Counted from the first letter of the stretch, positions 13,530-21,430 are shown. The stretch is 34,490 nucleotides of DNA from CAZOVB01 sp964583095 (GCA_964583095.1 CAZOVB010000047.1:1-34490); one strand, 5' to 3'. The notes: a model not told the origin generated them from the sequence alone. Numbers and translations are program-made.

Positions 13530-14143
13530 AGTATAAACGCCCACCCGTGTTCGATGCCCCATACGAATATGTCCTGCGGCGATATCGGGCCTGCAGGGAT
13601 ATCCGCGCCGGATGTCGCCAAATCATCGCGCACGCGCTCGCTGCAGTATTTGAGCGTCGGATCATTGCGCAGCCGGCGAAAGCCCGGAACATAATCAGCA
13701 AGAATGCCCCGGAAGTCATACCATTTTTTGCGGCGCGGATATTCGTTTGACAGCTCAAAAAGCGTTCGGTGCGTGAAGTCGGCTGCGACGTGATCGTGCT
13801 CGTACATTCGCAGCCGGATGAACGCCAGAACGGATCGATTGCCGGTTGGATCCAGATAAGTATTAAGCCGCTCCGGGACCAGGCCGCGCGCATTCGTATC
13901 CTTAACGAACGTCTCCCATGGACGCAGCTTGAATTTGCCAAACGCTCGTCGTTTGTTGTCGTTTTGCGCAACCTGGGCGACATGTATACAGTAGCCGATA
14001 TTGAATGCGTTTTTCAGGTGCGCCAGCTTGAAGCGGCGCCCACCAGGTGTGAATATTCTGGTAAACGTGCTGAAACAAAAGCGGCGTTTGTCGGCGACGC
14101 AAATGATATCGCCAATGCGCGGCGACCATGCAATGTCATTCAT
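13526..14143 (-). CDS. Possible permuted papain-like (YiiX-type) cysteine hydrolase
   Basis: A 205-residue protein. The N-terminus has RIGDIICVADKRRF, then FSTFTRIFTPGG and AHLKNAF. The C-terminus has LKYCSERVRDDL and PISPQDIFVWG. This order, GD...T...H near the front and YCSE near the back, resembles permuted NlpC/P60-like hydrolases of the YiiX type, where the Cys of CSE is the nucleophile. If so it may cut peptidoglycan during entry or lysis, or act on a lipid or amide substrate. The body between is not recognised. Overlaps the ASCH gene as ATGA and gpG as ATGA. The family call is tentative. Confidence 0.6.
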   Translation of the reverse strand: MNDIAWSPRIGDIICVADKRRFCFSTFTRIFTPGGRRFKLAHLKNAFNIGYCIHVAQVAQNDNKRRAFGKFKLRPWETFVKDTNARGLVPERLNTYLDPTGNRSVLAFIRLRMYEHDHVAADFTHRTLFELSNEYPRRKKWYDFRGILADYVPGFRRLRNDPTLKYCSERVRDDLATSGADIPAGPISPQDIFVWGIEHGWAFIL

Positions 14144-14589
14144 AATTGATCCTCCACAATCGAAAAAGGGACTTTAAACATGCCTTGCTGACCACGATAT
14201 GGAATTGGCGTTTTAGCGCGGATAGGATTTGCGAGAACGATACCGGTCATGCCGTGCATGTGCCAGGGACTATCGGACTTTTTTACGACATCGACGATAT
14301 CGACCGCGCCCACAATGGCTCCGGTCGCAAATCGCAGCGTACGCAGCCATGGGTATCGATCAAGAACCGCGGTGTCTATCATGCGGGCAGCGTGTATGAG
14401 CGTGCGTCCTCGATGCCGGTTTTCGATATTTTTGGGCAATATAAGCGCCATATCGCCGGCGGCTTCGATAAGCTCAGGCGGCGGAACAATCAAATCGGCC
14501 CAGGGCTGCCAAACCGCGATTGCCGGAAGATATTGACTTTGGTCCGGTTTTTGAGTATACTTAGCAGTATGGATACTTTTTTCGATCAT
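14140..14589 (-). CDS. ASCH-domain protein
   Basis: A 149-residue protein with an ASCH (PUA-like) fold signature: AIAVWQPWADLIV, then KNIENRHRGRTLIHAA, TGAIVGAVDIVDVV and SPWHMHGMTGIVLANP. ASCH proteins bind RNA or modified nucleosides; some cleave RNA or process nucleosides. The start is set at 14589 (MIEKSIHTAKY) with GGTGGGA upstream; the first residues overlap the plus-strand cargo gene. Coupled to the downstream hydrolase by ATGA. Its role in the phage is unknown; RNA or translation control is possible. Confidence 0.8.
   Translation of the reverse strand: MIEKSIHTAKYTQKPDQSQYLPAIAVWQPWADLIVPPPELIEAAGDMALILPKNIENRHRGRTLIHAARMIDTAVLDRYPWLRTLRFATGAIVGAVDIVDVVKKSDSPWHMHGMTGIVLANPIRAKTPIPYRGQQGMFKVPFSIVEDQL
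14533..14561 (+). promoter_or_regulatory. Near-consensus sigma70 promoter for the cargo gene
   Basis: TTGACT (14533-14538), 17-bp spacer, TATACT (14556-14561). The start codon at 14569 is eight bases after the -10 box, about where transcription should begin, so the mRNA is probably leaderless or nearly so. TTTGAG precedes the -10 here, as it does in the late promoter at 21308. Confidence 0.7.
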
Positions 14590-14802
14590 AATCCCACCGA
14601 TGCCGAAGTTAAAGATGTTATCGGGTACGCGATCTCTCGCGACGAGTACCTTGCTCTTCCTTTTGACCAAGACGGGGAATACGCTACTATTTACCGCCTG
14701 TACATTTTTCGCGGAGACGATAAAACCGCCGCGCGATACCTTTCACAGATTTCAGACCCCGACTTCCGCTTTGCTACCCAGCTTAGCGATATAGAAGCGT
14801 AA
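14569..14802 (+). CDS. Plus-strand cargo (moron-like) gene, 77 aa, function unknown
   Basis: Starts MDTFFDHNPTDAEVKD and ends FATQLSDIEA; acidic, with helices and an ATIYRLYIFRG strand. It lies against the surrounding minus-strand operon, in the only gap (about 190 bp) between gpF and ASCH, whose other neighbours are all overlapping. It has its own promoter and almost no leader. A gene on the opposite strand with a private promoter inside a late operon is the classic pattern of a moron, expressed from the prophage. Its 5' end overlaps ASCH and its 3' end overlaps gpF by 20 bp. No family recognised; defence, immunity or host-fitness functions are common for morons. Confidence 0.7.
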   Translation: MDTFFDHNPTDAEVKDVIGYAISRDEYLALPFDQDGEYATIYRLYIFRGDDKTAARYLSQISDPDFRFATQLSDIEA

Positions 14803-16324
14803 TTATTTTTTCGAACGTGTCCGCGCCGTATCGGGGCATTGCATAAAGCAGCTGCTCTACAACGGCAACCGGCGCATCGCTTATTTTTGCCATGTTTCGC
14901 GCAAGATCGAGAGATAGCGTTGTCCATTTTGCATTGAGCACAAGATCTTTAAACGCTTCTAAATGGCGTTTTTCGTCGATGTTTAAGCGCCGCAATAGCG
15001 TCCTGAAATTTTTGACAAACGGCTTGTATCCGCGACCATGATCAAGAATTTGCTTTTGCCATGCAGCTTTACCTCCGAGCTTTTCGATAAACGTCGGATA
15101 TGTGTGCCTGGCAACAAATTGGACCACGGTTTCCATTATGCGGACACGCGGGTCGCTTTTGCTTAGCGCCGCCCACCCTTTTTGCTGATTATGCGTGATC
15201 TCATGCCACATACATTCCAGCGCATACTCTTCGTCGAAAACCAGCTCTTTCCCGGCGCGTATTTTTTTCAGCGCCGATAAATAGAGTTTCTTTGCGTTAA
15301 AGCCGTTTGTCGATTTTCCGCTGATGTAAAATTCTCCGCGCTGACTGGTCGCCATAAAATATGAGCGATTATTAAATGAGAGGCTGCGCACTCCTTTGGG
15401 AACCAAGTCGGGATTTTCAGTAGCAAATTGTTTCATTGCCGGCTCGACATCGGCATGCTTTGTGACCGATACGCGCGAGAGCAGTCCCGCCGATTTTGGC
15501 AGAGGCGGCGGAACGCTTTTTTTTGCCGCTTTAGCGATAGCCGGATGATAGCGCCGGGCATCAGGCTCGAATTGCGCCGCGCCTGGATTGTATGACCAGC
15601 CAGGATCGGTCCAAAATTTTTGCGTGCCGCCGGGCACATCGATTTTAATTCCGGTCACGTCCACCGATTTCGGGCCGTTAGGCGTTTTAAGAACTACGTC
15701 TTTTTTGATCATGCGCCCAGCGGAGCTTTCGACCGGAAGTGATTCGCGCTGGAGCTGGCGGTCACTCAGCGATCGTACTCGTGAGCGGCACCCCCAATGA
15801 TTCGGCGGATACAATGATTGCCACATGGGGTCGTCCAGGCGCCACACTTTTTCGTTTAGCGACCGGCAGCGGTCAGTCGTTTGACCGTCGATAATCGCGA
15901 CGTATTGCCCGTATGGCCTGCGATCGATAACCTCCAGCTGGCCTTTGTAGCGCCCGGCCATGTAGGCCGTTTGCAAATTGGTCTGGTAAATGGTTTTTAA
16001 CCGATACGGCGAACCGAGTTGCGTTTTTTTGCCGTCGCTGTCGGTTACCTCGCCCCACCAGCCCTTTGCCTTAAGCTTAGGTTTGAGCTGTTTTTGAAAT
16101 TCGCGCAGCGTTGTGCCTTCGTCAAGCGCCTGATCGACCATGTCGCGAATGTCTTGCAGGATATCCATTTTGGCGACGTTGGCGACAGTAAACGACCGGG
16201 AATGCGCATCCTGCCACATGTCAAACCAATTGTCTGTAATCGCCATTCCTTTGCCGCGCAGAAAGTCTATTGCCGCTTTGGGTTTGAGTTTGAATGCATC
16301 GACTAAAAGGTCGTTGTCAGCCAT
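14783..16324 (-). CDS. F: Head morphogenesis protein gpF fused to a HEITH zinc-metallopeptidase-like domain
   Basis: A 513-residue protein. The N-terminal part has the SPP1 gp7/Mu gpF head-morphogenesis signature: YQTNLQTAYMAGRY, QTTDRCRSLNEKVW and YPPNHWGCRSRV. After a linker (about residues 250-290), the C-terminal domain contains ECMWHEITHNQQKG, with H374-E375-x2-H378 as a zincin-type HExxH and E398 (RIMETVVQ) as a possible third ligand. Such C-terminal enzyme-like fusions occur in gpF-type proteins, which may be injected with DNA. It could process capsid or host proteins, but activity is inferred. The start overlaps the endolysin stop by 8 bp. Confidence 0.88.
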   Translation of the reverse strand: MADNDLLVDAFKLKPKAAIDFLRGKGMAITDNWFDMWQDAHSRSFTVANVAKMDILQDIRDMVDQALDEGTTLREFQKQLKPKLKAKGWWGEVTDSDGKKTQLGSPYRLKTIYQTNLQTAYMAGRYKGQLEVIDRRPYGQYVAIIDGQTTDRCRSLNEKVWRLDDPMWQSLYPPNHWGCRSRVRSLSDRQLQRESLPVESSAGRMIKKDVVLKTPNGPKSVDVTGIKIDVPGGTQKFWTDPGWSYNPGAAQFEPDARRYHPAIAKAAKKSVPPPLPKSAGLLSRVSVTKHADVEPAMKQFATENPDLVPKGVRSLSFNNRSYFMATSQRGEFYISGKSTNGFNAKKLYLSALKKIRAGKELVFDEEYALECMWHEITHNQQKGWAALSKSDPRVRIMETVVQFVARHTYPTFIEKLGGKAAWQKQILDHGRGYKPFVKNFRTLLRRLNIDEKRHLEAFKDLVLNAKWTTLSLDLARNMAKISDAPVAVVEQLLYAMPRYGADTFEKIITLLYR

Positions 16325-16727
16325 TGATTATTTCGTAGTGTAAAAGGTCACGGAAGTCCTGGTCGTTCACGTCATGATCACAATCCCAATCGCCGCCCCA
16401 GCGGATGCGACCGGCAATTCCGAGATGTTCGGCGACGCTTAAAACGTAGCCTGCGAAATGATAGCATTGAAATCGTTCAAAGCTTGGTTTACCGCTTATG
16501 TATGGCGCCACATCAACCGCGTGACTTAGCGGAAGCTTGTTGTGTTTGCTGTTTGGATAAAAAACCTTGCTTGCTCCTGATGCGTGAAGCTCGTTTTGCC
16601 GGGCTTCGCCTCGGCGCCCTTCGAGAATTGTGCAGTCCATTACCTTGACCACTTCATTGAAAAGCCGCTGCAAAAGCGTATGGCAGCTTTCTAGTTTCAT
16701 TCGGGAGTGTTCGCTGAATTTTGGCAT
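16317..16727 (-). CDS. M15-family peptidoglycan peptidase (endolysin)
   Basis: A 136-residue enzyme with the M15 metallopeptidase pattern seen in phage endolysins: GRRGEARQNELHASGASK near residues 38-54, zinc-binding SKHN...SHAVDVAPY (H62 and D72) and the final LLHYEI (H130). The acidic IRWGGDWDCDHD stretch is also typical. Expected to cut the peptide stem of peptidoglycan for cell lysis. There is no signal peptide, so it would need a holin; the small membrane protein at 25613 is one candidate. It sits between the portal-linked gene and gpF. Confidence 0.9.
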   Translation of the reverse strand: MPKFSEHSRMKLESCHTLLQRLFNEVVKVMDCTILEGRRGEARQNELHASGASKVFYPNSKHNKLPLSHAVDVAPYISGKPSFERFQCYHFAGYVLSVAEHLGIAGRIRWGGDWDCDHDVNDQDFRDLLHYEIING

Positions 16728-16733
16728 GGTTAC

Positions 16734-17051
16734 TTACGACAACGCTTCGTCAGGGACAGTGACGGCGTCTTTTGTCACAGCTTTTATGTCCGCGCGATAA
16801 TCATCCTCGGCTTGCCCGTTTTCGTAGCAAAACATAAGATTTACAAAAAGCGCCTGTATTACCCTTCTGCCAAAATTTGCATAGCTTTCGGATTCGCCTT
16901 TTGCCGGGTATGTAAATTCTATCGTATCGATAGTGTCTTCCCGACCAACTTCAAAACGGATGCTTTTGTTCGCGTAATTATCACAAACCGCTATGGCTCT
17001 TGACACATATGCATCTGGTATCGTAAACCCGCTTAGCTTCACGTCCGCCAT
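16734..17051 (-). CDS. Hypothetical protein between portal and endolysin
   Basis: A 105-residue acidic protein (LSGFTIPDAYVSRAIAVCDN; ESYANFGRRVIQALFVNLMF). It starts two bases after the portal stop, with AAAGGAG overlapping that stop. It lacks a clear transmembrane segment. Position suggests a minor head protein, but I do not recognise a family. Confidence 0.65.
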   Translation of the reverse strand: MADVKLSGFTIPDAYVSRAIAVCDNYANKSIRFEVGREDTIDTIEFTYPAKGESESYANFGRRVIQALFVNLMFCYENGQAEDDYRADIKAVTKDAVTVPDEALS

Positions 17052-17053
17052 AT

Positions 17054-18541
17054 TTACTCCTTTATAGTTTCCGCCGCTCCCTGGACCTGCGAAAGCAGCA
17101 TTGCTTTCTCGAGCATGTCTTCGAGTTGACTTGTACTCATTTTGGGATACAACCCGGGAAGCTTGCGGCGAATGTCTTTAAAGTTTTTGCTGGAATTAAC
17201 AAGGTCGAAAACCGGTTTTAACGCCTGTTTAGCGACCGCTTGTAGCTCGACGTTGTCGCCGCTGAGGCGGTCGGCAAGGGCATCGACCAGCTGCTGGCCG
17301 GCATCCTTGGACGGCGCGGCAAACTGCGGCGCGGGCGCAGACGCCGCGGCGGGCGTAACGATTTCGATATCGTCATCGTCGAAATCATAGCGCTTGGTGA
17401 AATATATTTTTGTCAGTTTGACCTGGCCGCTGTCCATTAAATTCTTGTCGCGCTCGGAACGATCTTTGTCAACGTCTTCTTCTTCGTAGAGCTTAAAATG
17501 CGGCCTCTCGGCGCCCAGGCTGGGGTTCAGCTCGTGGATCCAGCCGATAAGCGTATCAATTACTTCTTCGACCAGCTTTGAATCGTCATCGATAATGTCA
17601 TCGCGGACATCGAGCATGGCGGATTCGTTACCCAGGCGCCCGGGGGTAGAGTCGGCTGCGGCGCCATGCCCCAGGATGACCTTGCTAATTTCGGTGTCAT
17701 GGTATTTTGCAAAGCGTTCGAAAAGGTCGCTCGATCCGGATCCGCCGTTTGCTTCGAGCAGCTCGACCGATGCGTCATCAGGAAAAACCGCGACGGCATC
17801 GCGAACCATTGAGTGCAGCGCCTTGAGCAGCTCGCGGCGCTCTTTGTGCTGCGCGCCGCGCGGAACCTTGCCGATAGCATGCGGAATGCCAAATTTTTCG
17901 AGAAATACCGCCCAGAATTTCAGGCCGCCGCGCTTGAATGTCACGGGCCAGAAGCAAAGCGAGTACTGCGCTTCGCCATAGGGATTGTTGTATTGGGCTT
18001 CATATTGCGCCAAGAGAAATTTGTATTGCTCGACCTCGACGCCGTTGGGCCGATCTTTTGTTTTGAGCAAAAGCTGATTTTCGGCGCCAAAGCCAAACCA
18101 TTCCGGCGGCTTCCCGACCACATCGGCAGGGACCAGCAAGTTGCCTTCTCGCTGCCAAATAACCTCCAGCGGCTGATACCCATACCCCCATCCATCCAGG
18201 ATATCTCGAATAATGCGGCGCAGGCTTAGCGTATTAACGATGTTTTCGATGACCTCGGCGGCGCGGGATGACGCATTGCGCTGCTCTATTTGCCATAGTC
18301 GGCGTCGCACGCCGGCTTTGCGGGACTTGGCGCATGCGGATACATGAGCATCGCGTTTCAGCTCGTGCAAAACTTCGATGCGCGCCCCGGTTTTGCGCAA
18401 AACGGGATCGGGATTCGGTAGGATATTGTAGATATCCGCAAAAAATGAATCCCGCGTCGCGGCCTCGGCCGTCAGCGCCGACGCTCGTGGCGCCGCGAAT
18501 TCGATATATTCTCCCCGCGAATTGGTGAATAATTTGCCCAT
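17054..18541 (-). CDS. Portal protein (Mu gp29-like, DUF935)
   Basis: A 495-residue protein with DUF935 portal features: RDAHVSACAKSRKAGVRRRLW near residue 65, ILDGWGYGYQPLEVIW, FWPVTFKRGGLKFWAVFLEK, FGIPHAIGKVPRGA and ILGHGAAADS. It forms the head vertex ring through which DNA is packaged and ejected. The ribosome site CTGGAG lies before the ATG. It follows the terminase after a 175-bp non-coding gap. The C-terminal 100 residues are Ala/Gln-rich and probably helical. Confidence 0.93.
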   Translation of the reverse strand: MGKLFTNSRGEYIEFAAPRASALTAEAATRDSFFADIYNILPNPDPVLRKTGARIEVLHELKRDAHVSACAKSRKAGVRRRLWQIEQRNASSRAAEVIENIVNTLSLRRIIRDILDGWGYGYQPLEVIWQREGNLLVPADVVGKPPEWFGFGAENQLLLKTKDRPNGVEVEQYKFLLAQYEAQYNNPYGEAQYSLCFWPVTFKRGGLKFWAVFLEKFGIPHAIGKVPRGAQHKERRELLKALHSMVRDAVAVFPDDASVELLEANGGSGSSDLFERFAKYHDTEISKVILGHGAAADSTPGRLGNESAMLDVRDDIIDDDSKLVEEVIDTLIGWIHELNPSLGAERPHFKLYEEEDVDKDRSERDKNLMDSGQVKLTKIYFTKRYDFDDDDIEIVTPAAASAPAPQFAAPSKDAGQQLVDALADRLSGDNVELQAVAKQALKPVFDLVNSSKNFKDIRRKLPGLYPKMSTSQLEDMLEKAMLLSQVQGAAETIKE

Positions 18542-18716
18542 TATCGGCGCTCCAGTATCGTTTTTTTAAAGGCTTTGCTACCAAACTGCAAAAACCGGTG
18601 TCTATCAATGTTTAATGAACATTTAAAAATCGAGAAAGGACCCATACCCCATCCTAGCTACCCCTGAATCTAACATCCCTCAGATGGCCGTTTCCGTGCG
18701 CCTGGTGCGACGCGTT
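18542..18716 (-). other. Non-coding gap between terminase and portal
   Basis: No convincing ORF on either strand. It contains an inverted repeat AATGTT/AACATT near 18610-18630, read on the minus strand just before the portal leader. This is the longest non-coding space inside the minus late operon and may hold a processing or regulatory site; nothing firmer can be said. Confidence 0.5.
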
Positions 18717-20144
18717 TTAATATGCGTGGAACGGTATTTTTTCGATATATTTATCCAGTTTGCCGATGCTTTCATCGAGCGGCTGTGATTCCGCCCATGT
18801 CGGGCCGCAGTTTGCGTTAAGTCCTGCATGAAGCGACAGCGCCAGCGCCCAGAAATGGTCGGCGTGACCAGTCGCGTCCGTACGTTCGGCATCGAATCTG
18901 GTATTGCCGGCGCTGGTCACAAATTTCTTTATGCTATGAATCGACTCCCGCAACGTTTCGTCATCCGGAATAATAATCCGCCGGTCTTCAAAATTTTGCC
19001 TGCAATCGACTGCCATGCGTTCCTTAATCTGGGCTGAAAACGTAATGCCTTCGACGCGAAAGGCCCCGTATTTTTCCTGCGCGTCTTCCGCAAGCGGCAG
19101 ACCTATACCTGACTGGTCGATGCACATGCGCAGCATTCGCGGCAAAATCATTGTTTTGTTCAGCCATACGCGCTGTATCTTGAACGGCGTTTTTTCCATT
19201 GCATGAATAAAGCGCACGTAGAAATGCAGGCCGAGCTTTTCTATTATAGTGATAACCGACATATCGCGATGTCGCGCGACATCCCATCCACCGTACAGAT
19301 TGCCTTTGCACTCCTCCAGCTGCTCGAGCGTGCGCAAAACGCCGTCATGCTCGCATGGCATAATAATGTCATACGGAAAATATGCCGTCGTGGCGTCCTG
19401 GGGATTCGCCATGTAATCTTCCTGAAAGGTCTCTTCATCATCGCATGACCGACGTATTTCCTCGACATACGCCTCGCGCTCTTCCTCGGTGGTTTCGCGA
19501 TTCATTACGCGATTATACAGGCCCTCCCGCACGGCATCGACTATCGTGACAGTATGCAGTGAGAATCCGTTCATGCCCTCTTTCGCGCGTTTACACGCAC
19601 GAAAAAACCACGTTAACTTGCCTTTATGCGTGCTTAAAATGCGGATCGGGTATCCCCATACTTTGGCCGCGGGCTGCGCTCCCGACCACATCGATTTTTG
19701 ATCCTTATGCAGCGCGGCCTCATCCCAGACGATCTTTCCGCCTTTGGAATTGAACGCAGTCGGCGCGGATGACAGCGCGATTATCTTGCCACCATTGGCG
19801 AATTCAAGTGTACGCCGTTTGACTTTTTTGTTGTTGTCTTCTTCGATGATTTCTGTGCCAAGATCGTTAGCAACCATCTGGAAGACTTTGGCGTAACGCA
19901 GGCAATACTCTATGTATTCCTTTCCGGCGTCCTCATCCTTAGAGGCGAAATACACTCGTGTAACGGGGCGGCCTGGCGTATATTCGCGCCGCTCGACAAT
20001 ATCCTGGACATCCTCGTATGCCTGGACAAAGGTCGCACCTATCCGCCGACTCTTCGACCAAATCTTGATTAACGATTTGTCCTTGAGCCACTGGATTTGG
20101 TATGGCAGAAAAAGCTGAACCAGAGCTTGTTTAACGGAATCCAT
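18717..20144 (-). CDS. Large terminase subunit (Mu gp28-like)
   Basis: A 475-residue packaging ATPase/nuclease. The Walker A-like site is SKSRRIGATF near residue 31, the Walker B-like site is KIVWDEAA near residue 135, followed by a motif III-like RILSTHKGK. The nuclease domain begins at LYGGWDVARHRDMSVI and includes CIDQSGIGLPLAED and DATGHADHFWALALSLHAG, consistent with an RNase H-like fold. It drives DNA into proheads and cuts host-flanked phage DNA by headful packaging. The start shares one base with the stop of the small-subunit gene. Confidence 0.94.
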   Translation of the reverse strand: MDSVKQALVQLFLPYQIQWLKDKSLIKIWSKSRRIGATFVQAYEDVQDIVERREYTPGRPVTRVYFASKDEDAGKEYIEYCLRYAKVFQMVANDLGTEIIEEDNNKKVKRRTLEFANGGKIIALSSAPTAFNSKGGKIVWDEAALHKDQKSMWSGAQPAAKVWGYPIRILSTHKGKLTWFFRACKRAKEGMNGFSLHTVTIVDAVREGLYNRVMNRETTEEEREAYVEEIRRSCDDEETFQEDYMANPQDATTAYFPYDIIMPCEHDGVLRTLEQLEECKGNLYGGWDVARHRDMSVITIIEKLGLHFYVRFIHAMEKTPFKIQRVWLNKTMILPRMLRMCIDQSGIGLPLAEDAQEKYGAFRVEGITFSAQIKERMAVDCRQNFEDRRIIIPDDETLRESIHSIKKFVTSAGNTRFDAERTDATGHADHFWALALSLHAGLNANCGPTWAESQPLDESIGKLDKYIEKIPFHAY

Positions 20145-20557
20145 TACGCTCCCATAATTTCGCGTACTCTTGCGGCGATTTCTTCCGCACTCGCTTCCGC
20201 CGATTTTTCATCGTTGTCGCTATCTTCAGGCGCTTTGTCGCGCTCGTAGCGCTGTAGCTTCGCCATGGAATCGATCAGCCCTTTTAGTGTGTAAAGCCTT
20301 CTCGCGCCAAGATTCGCGTCGCCGTCGCAGTCGCGTATAACGCTGTCGGCAAGGCGATCGATAACCGTGTACAGCTTTTCGTGCACAGACTGACGCGACC
20401 GCAGCATTGCTTCGCGCTGCCCCGACCAATTCTCGGCTGCAGCCCAAGTGCGTATCGTTTTATCGGATCGCCCCAAACGAGAAGAAATTTCATCGAATGT
20501 CATCGCTTCGTAGATGTACATATCCCGAGCGACGTCCTTGCCTTCGCCGTGTTTCAC
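20144..20557 (-). CDS. Terminase small-subunit-like HTH protein (gp27 position)
   Basis: A 137-residue protein with an N-terminal HTH (DMYIYEAMTFDEISSRLGRS, DKTIRTWAAAENW) resembling DUF1804-type proteins that precede the terminase in Mu-like phages. The C-terminal half is helical and ends in an acidic, Ala-rich tail. Likely binds phage DNA for packaging. It starts with GTG, overlapping the upstream stop as GTGA. Confidence 0.82.
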   Translation of the reverse strand: MKHGEGKDVARDMYIYEAMTFDEISSRLGRSDKTIRTWAAAENWSGQREAMLRSRQSVHEKLYTVIDRLADSVIRDCDGDANLGARRLYTLKGLIDSMAKLQRYERDKAPEDSDNDEKSAEASAEEIAARVREIMGA

Positions 20558-20802
20558 TCGCCCAAATCCTCTTTAATGGCTGCGATAGTTCGCTGCAGCT
20601 CTTTATATCGATCGACCTGGTCGCGTATGCGTTCGGCTATAAACACAAGCTCATCGCCCTTTAGCCGTTCTTTGGGCTCGTATTTGTCGAGCAGCACGCG
20701 CGCGCTATCGATATCGACATTGATGCCATTTTCCAGCGGGCGCATAAGGCTTTCAGCCTGTGCGAGCCTGCCGCGAAGTCTCATAATTTCCTGGTTTGCC
20801 AT
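20554..20802 (-). CDS. Small helical protein (gp26 position)
   Basis: An 82-residue, mostly helical, charged protein (RLRGRLAQAESLMRPLENGI; IRDQVDRYKELQRTIAAIKE), probably a coiled coil. It overlaps the upstream membrane protein by 50 bp and is coupled to the gp27-like gene. In Mu the small genes before the terminase are poorly characterised; no function is assigned. Confidence 0.75.
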   Translation of the reverse strand: MANQEIMRLRGRLAQAESLMRPLENGINVDIDSARVLLDKYEPKERLKGDELVFIAERIRDQVDRYKELQRTIAAIKEDLGE

Positions 20803-21247
20803 GCGTATGCTCCCGTACCAGTGGGCAGTATTGATTGTTCTCGACGGCCTCGTTAATTTCCGTCAGTTTTGATCCCATATATTCGATCGAGCTGGCGTTT
20901 CGTTCGTGCAAAATAAACATCCGGTCCATTTCGGCGCGATGCGAATTTATCATCTGTTTGACTGCCTCGCCATGCTGCGCCGTCATTTGCGCGACGGCAT
21001 TGTTTGACTGATCAATCATGTCGCGCCATTTTTGCATGTGTTCGCGGCGGTCTTTTTCGGTTTTGCTTGCCGATGATTTTCCCCACCACTTGACGGCGAG
21101 CATGCCCATGACCAGTACCATTACGCTTGTGCCAAACAGTCGCCCAATTTCCAGCAGTGCGGTCGATGTCAAAACCTCGTGCAAATCATCCCTCTTTTCC
21201 GATCGATAATACGCGATTTCCGCCAGGCGCTCTCGCGCCTGGCGCAC
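20753..21247 (-). CDS. Membrane-anchored coiled-coil protein, first gene of the minus late operon (gp25 position)
   Basis: A 164-residue protein with one hydrophobic segment (residues about 38-53: GTSVMVLVMGMLAVKWW) followed by a long charged helix (EHMQKWRDMIDQSNNAVAQM onward). The GTG at 21247 lacks a clear ribosome site, and a TTG after residue 25 is an alternative start. The architecture fits DUF2730/gp25-like proteins, and also a spanin-type lysis protein. Transcribed away from the 21250-21430 control region. Confidence 0.7.
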   Translation of the reverse strand: MRQARERLAEIAYYRSEKRDDLHEVLTSTALLEIGRLFGTSVMVLVMGMLAVKWWGKSSASKTEKDRREHMQKWRDMIDQSNNAVAQMTAQHGEAVKQMINSHRAEMDRMFILHERNASSIEYMGSKLTEINEAVENNQYCPLVREHTHGKPGNYETSRQARTG

Positions 21248-21280
21248 TCTAGGAACATACTGATTTGCGGCGGCTAAAAA

Positions 21281-21300
21281 TTGCTAAGCCAGCGTAGCAA
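21281..21300. promoter_or_regulatory. Dyad TTGCTA-N8-TAGCAA, candidate activator site
   Basis: A perfect 6-bp inverted repeat separated by 8 bp, in the space between the two divergent late operons. Its centre is about 52 bp upstream of the predicted plus-strand start near 21343, a position where an activator such as the double Mor-like protein could act. Confidence 0.5.
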
Positions 21301-21307
21301 ATACTAA

Positions 21308-21336
21308 TTGACTCGCGATAGTAGTTTGAGTATAGG
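21308..21336 (+). promoter_or_regulatory. Predicted promoter of the plus late operon
   Basis: TTGACT (21308-21313), 17-bp spacer, TATAGG (21331-21336), with TTTGAG before the -10 as in the cargo promoter. On the minus strand a TATACT (21334-21329) overlaps it and could be the -10 of the opposite operon, but it lacks a -35 and would need an activator. Confidence 0.6.
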
Positions 21337-21349
21337 TGATTCAGGGTGA

Positions 21350-21410
21350 GACCTCTCATCGGCGAGGGTCGGGTTTTTTCAGATTCCTTTCTTCCCGGCC
21401 CTCATTTTTT
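21350..21410 (+). terminator. Leader with two competing terminator-like hairpins
   Basis: Hairpin 1: GACC(T)CTC 21350-21357 pairs with GAGGGTC 21364-21370, then GGG and TTTTTT. Hairpin 2: GAGGGTCGGG 21364-21373 pairs with CCCGGCCCTC 21394-21403 (one G-U), then A and TTTTTT (21405-21410). The segment 21364-21370 belongs to both, so they exclude each other. The gpI start follows 20 bases later. Confidence 0.6.
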
Positions 21411-21430
21411 AACGCAATAAGGAGCTAATC

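Noticed and set aside
14146..14568. N-terminal extension of the plus-strand cargo ORF
   Set aside because: It is antisense to the conserved ASCH gene; the promoter and start at 14569 define the real gene.
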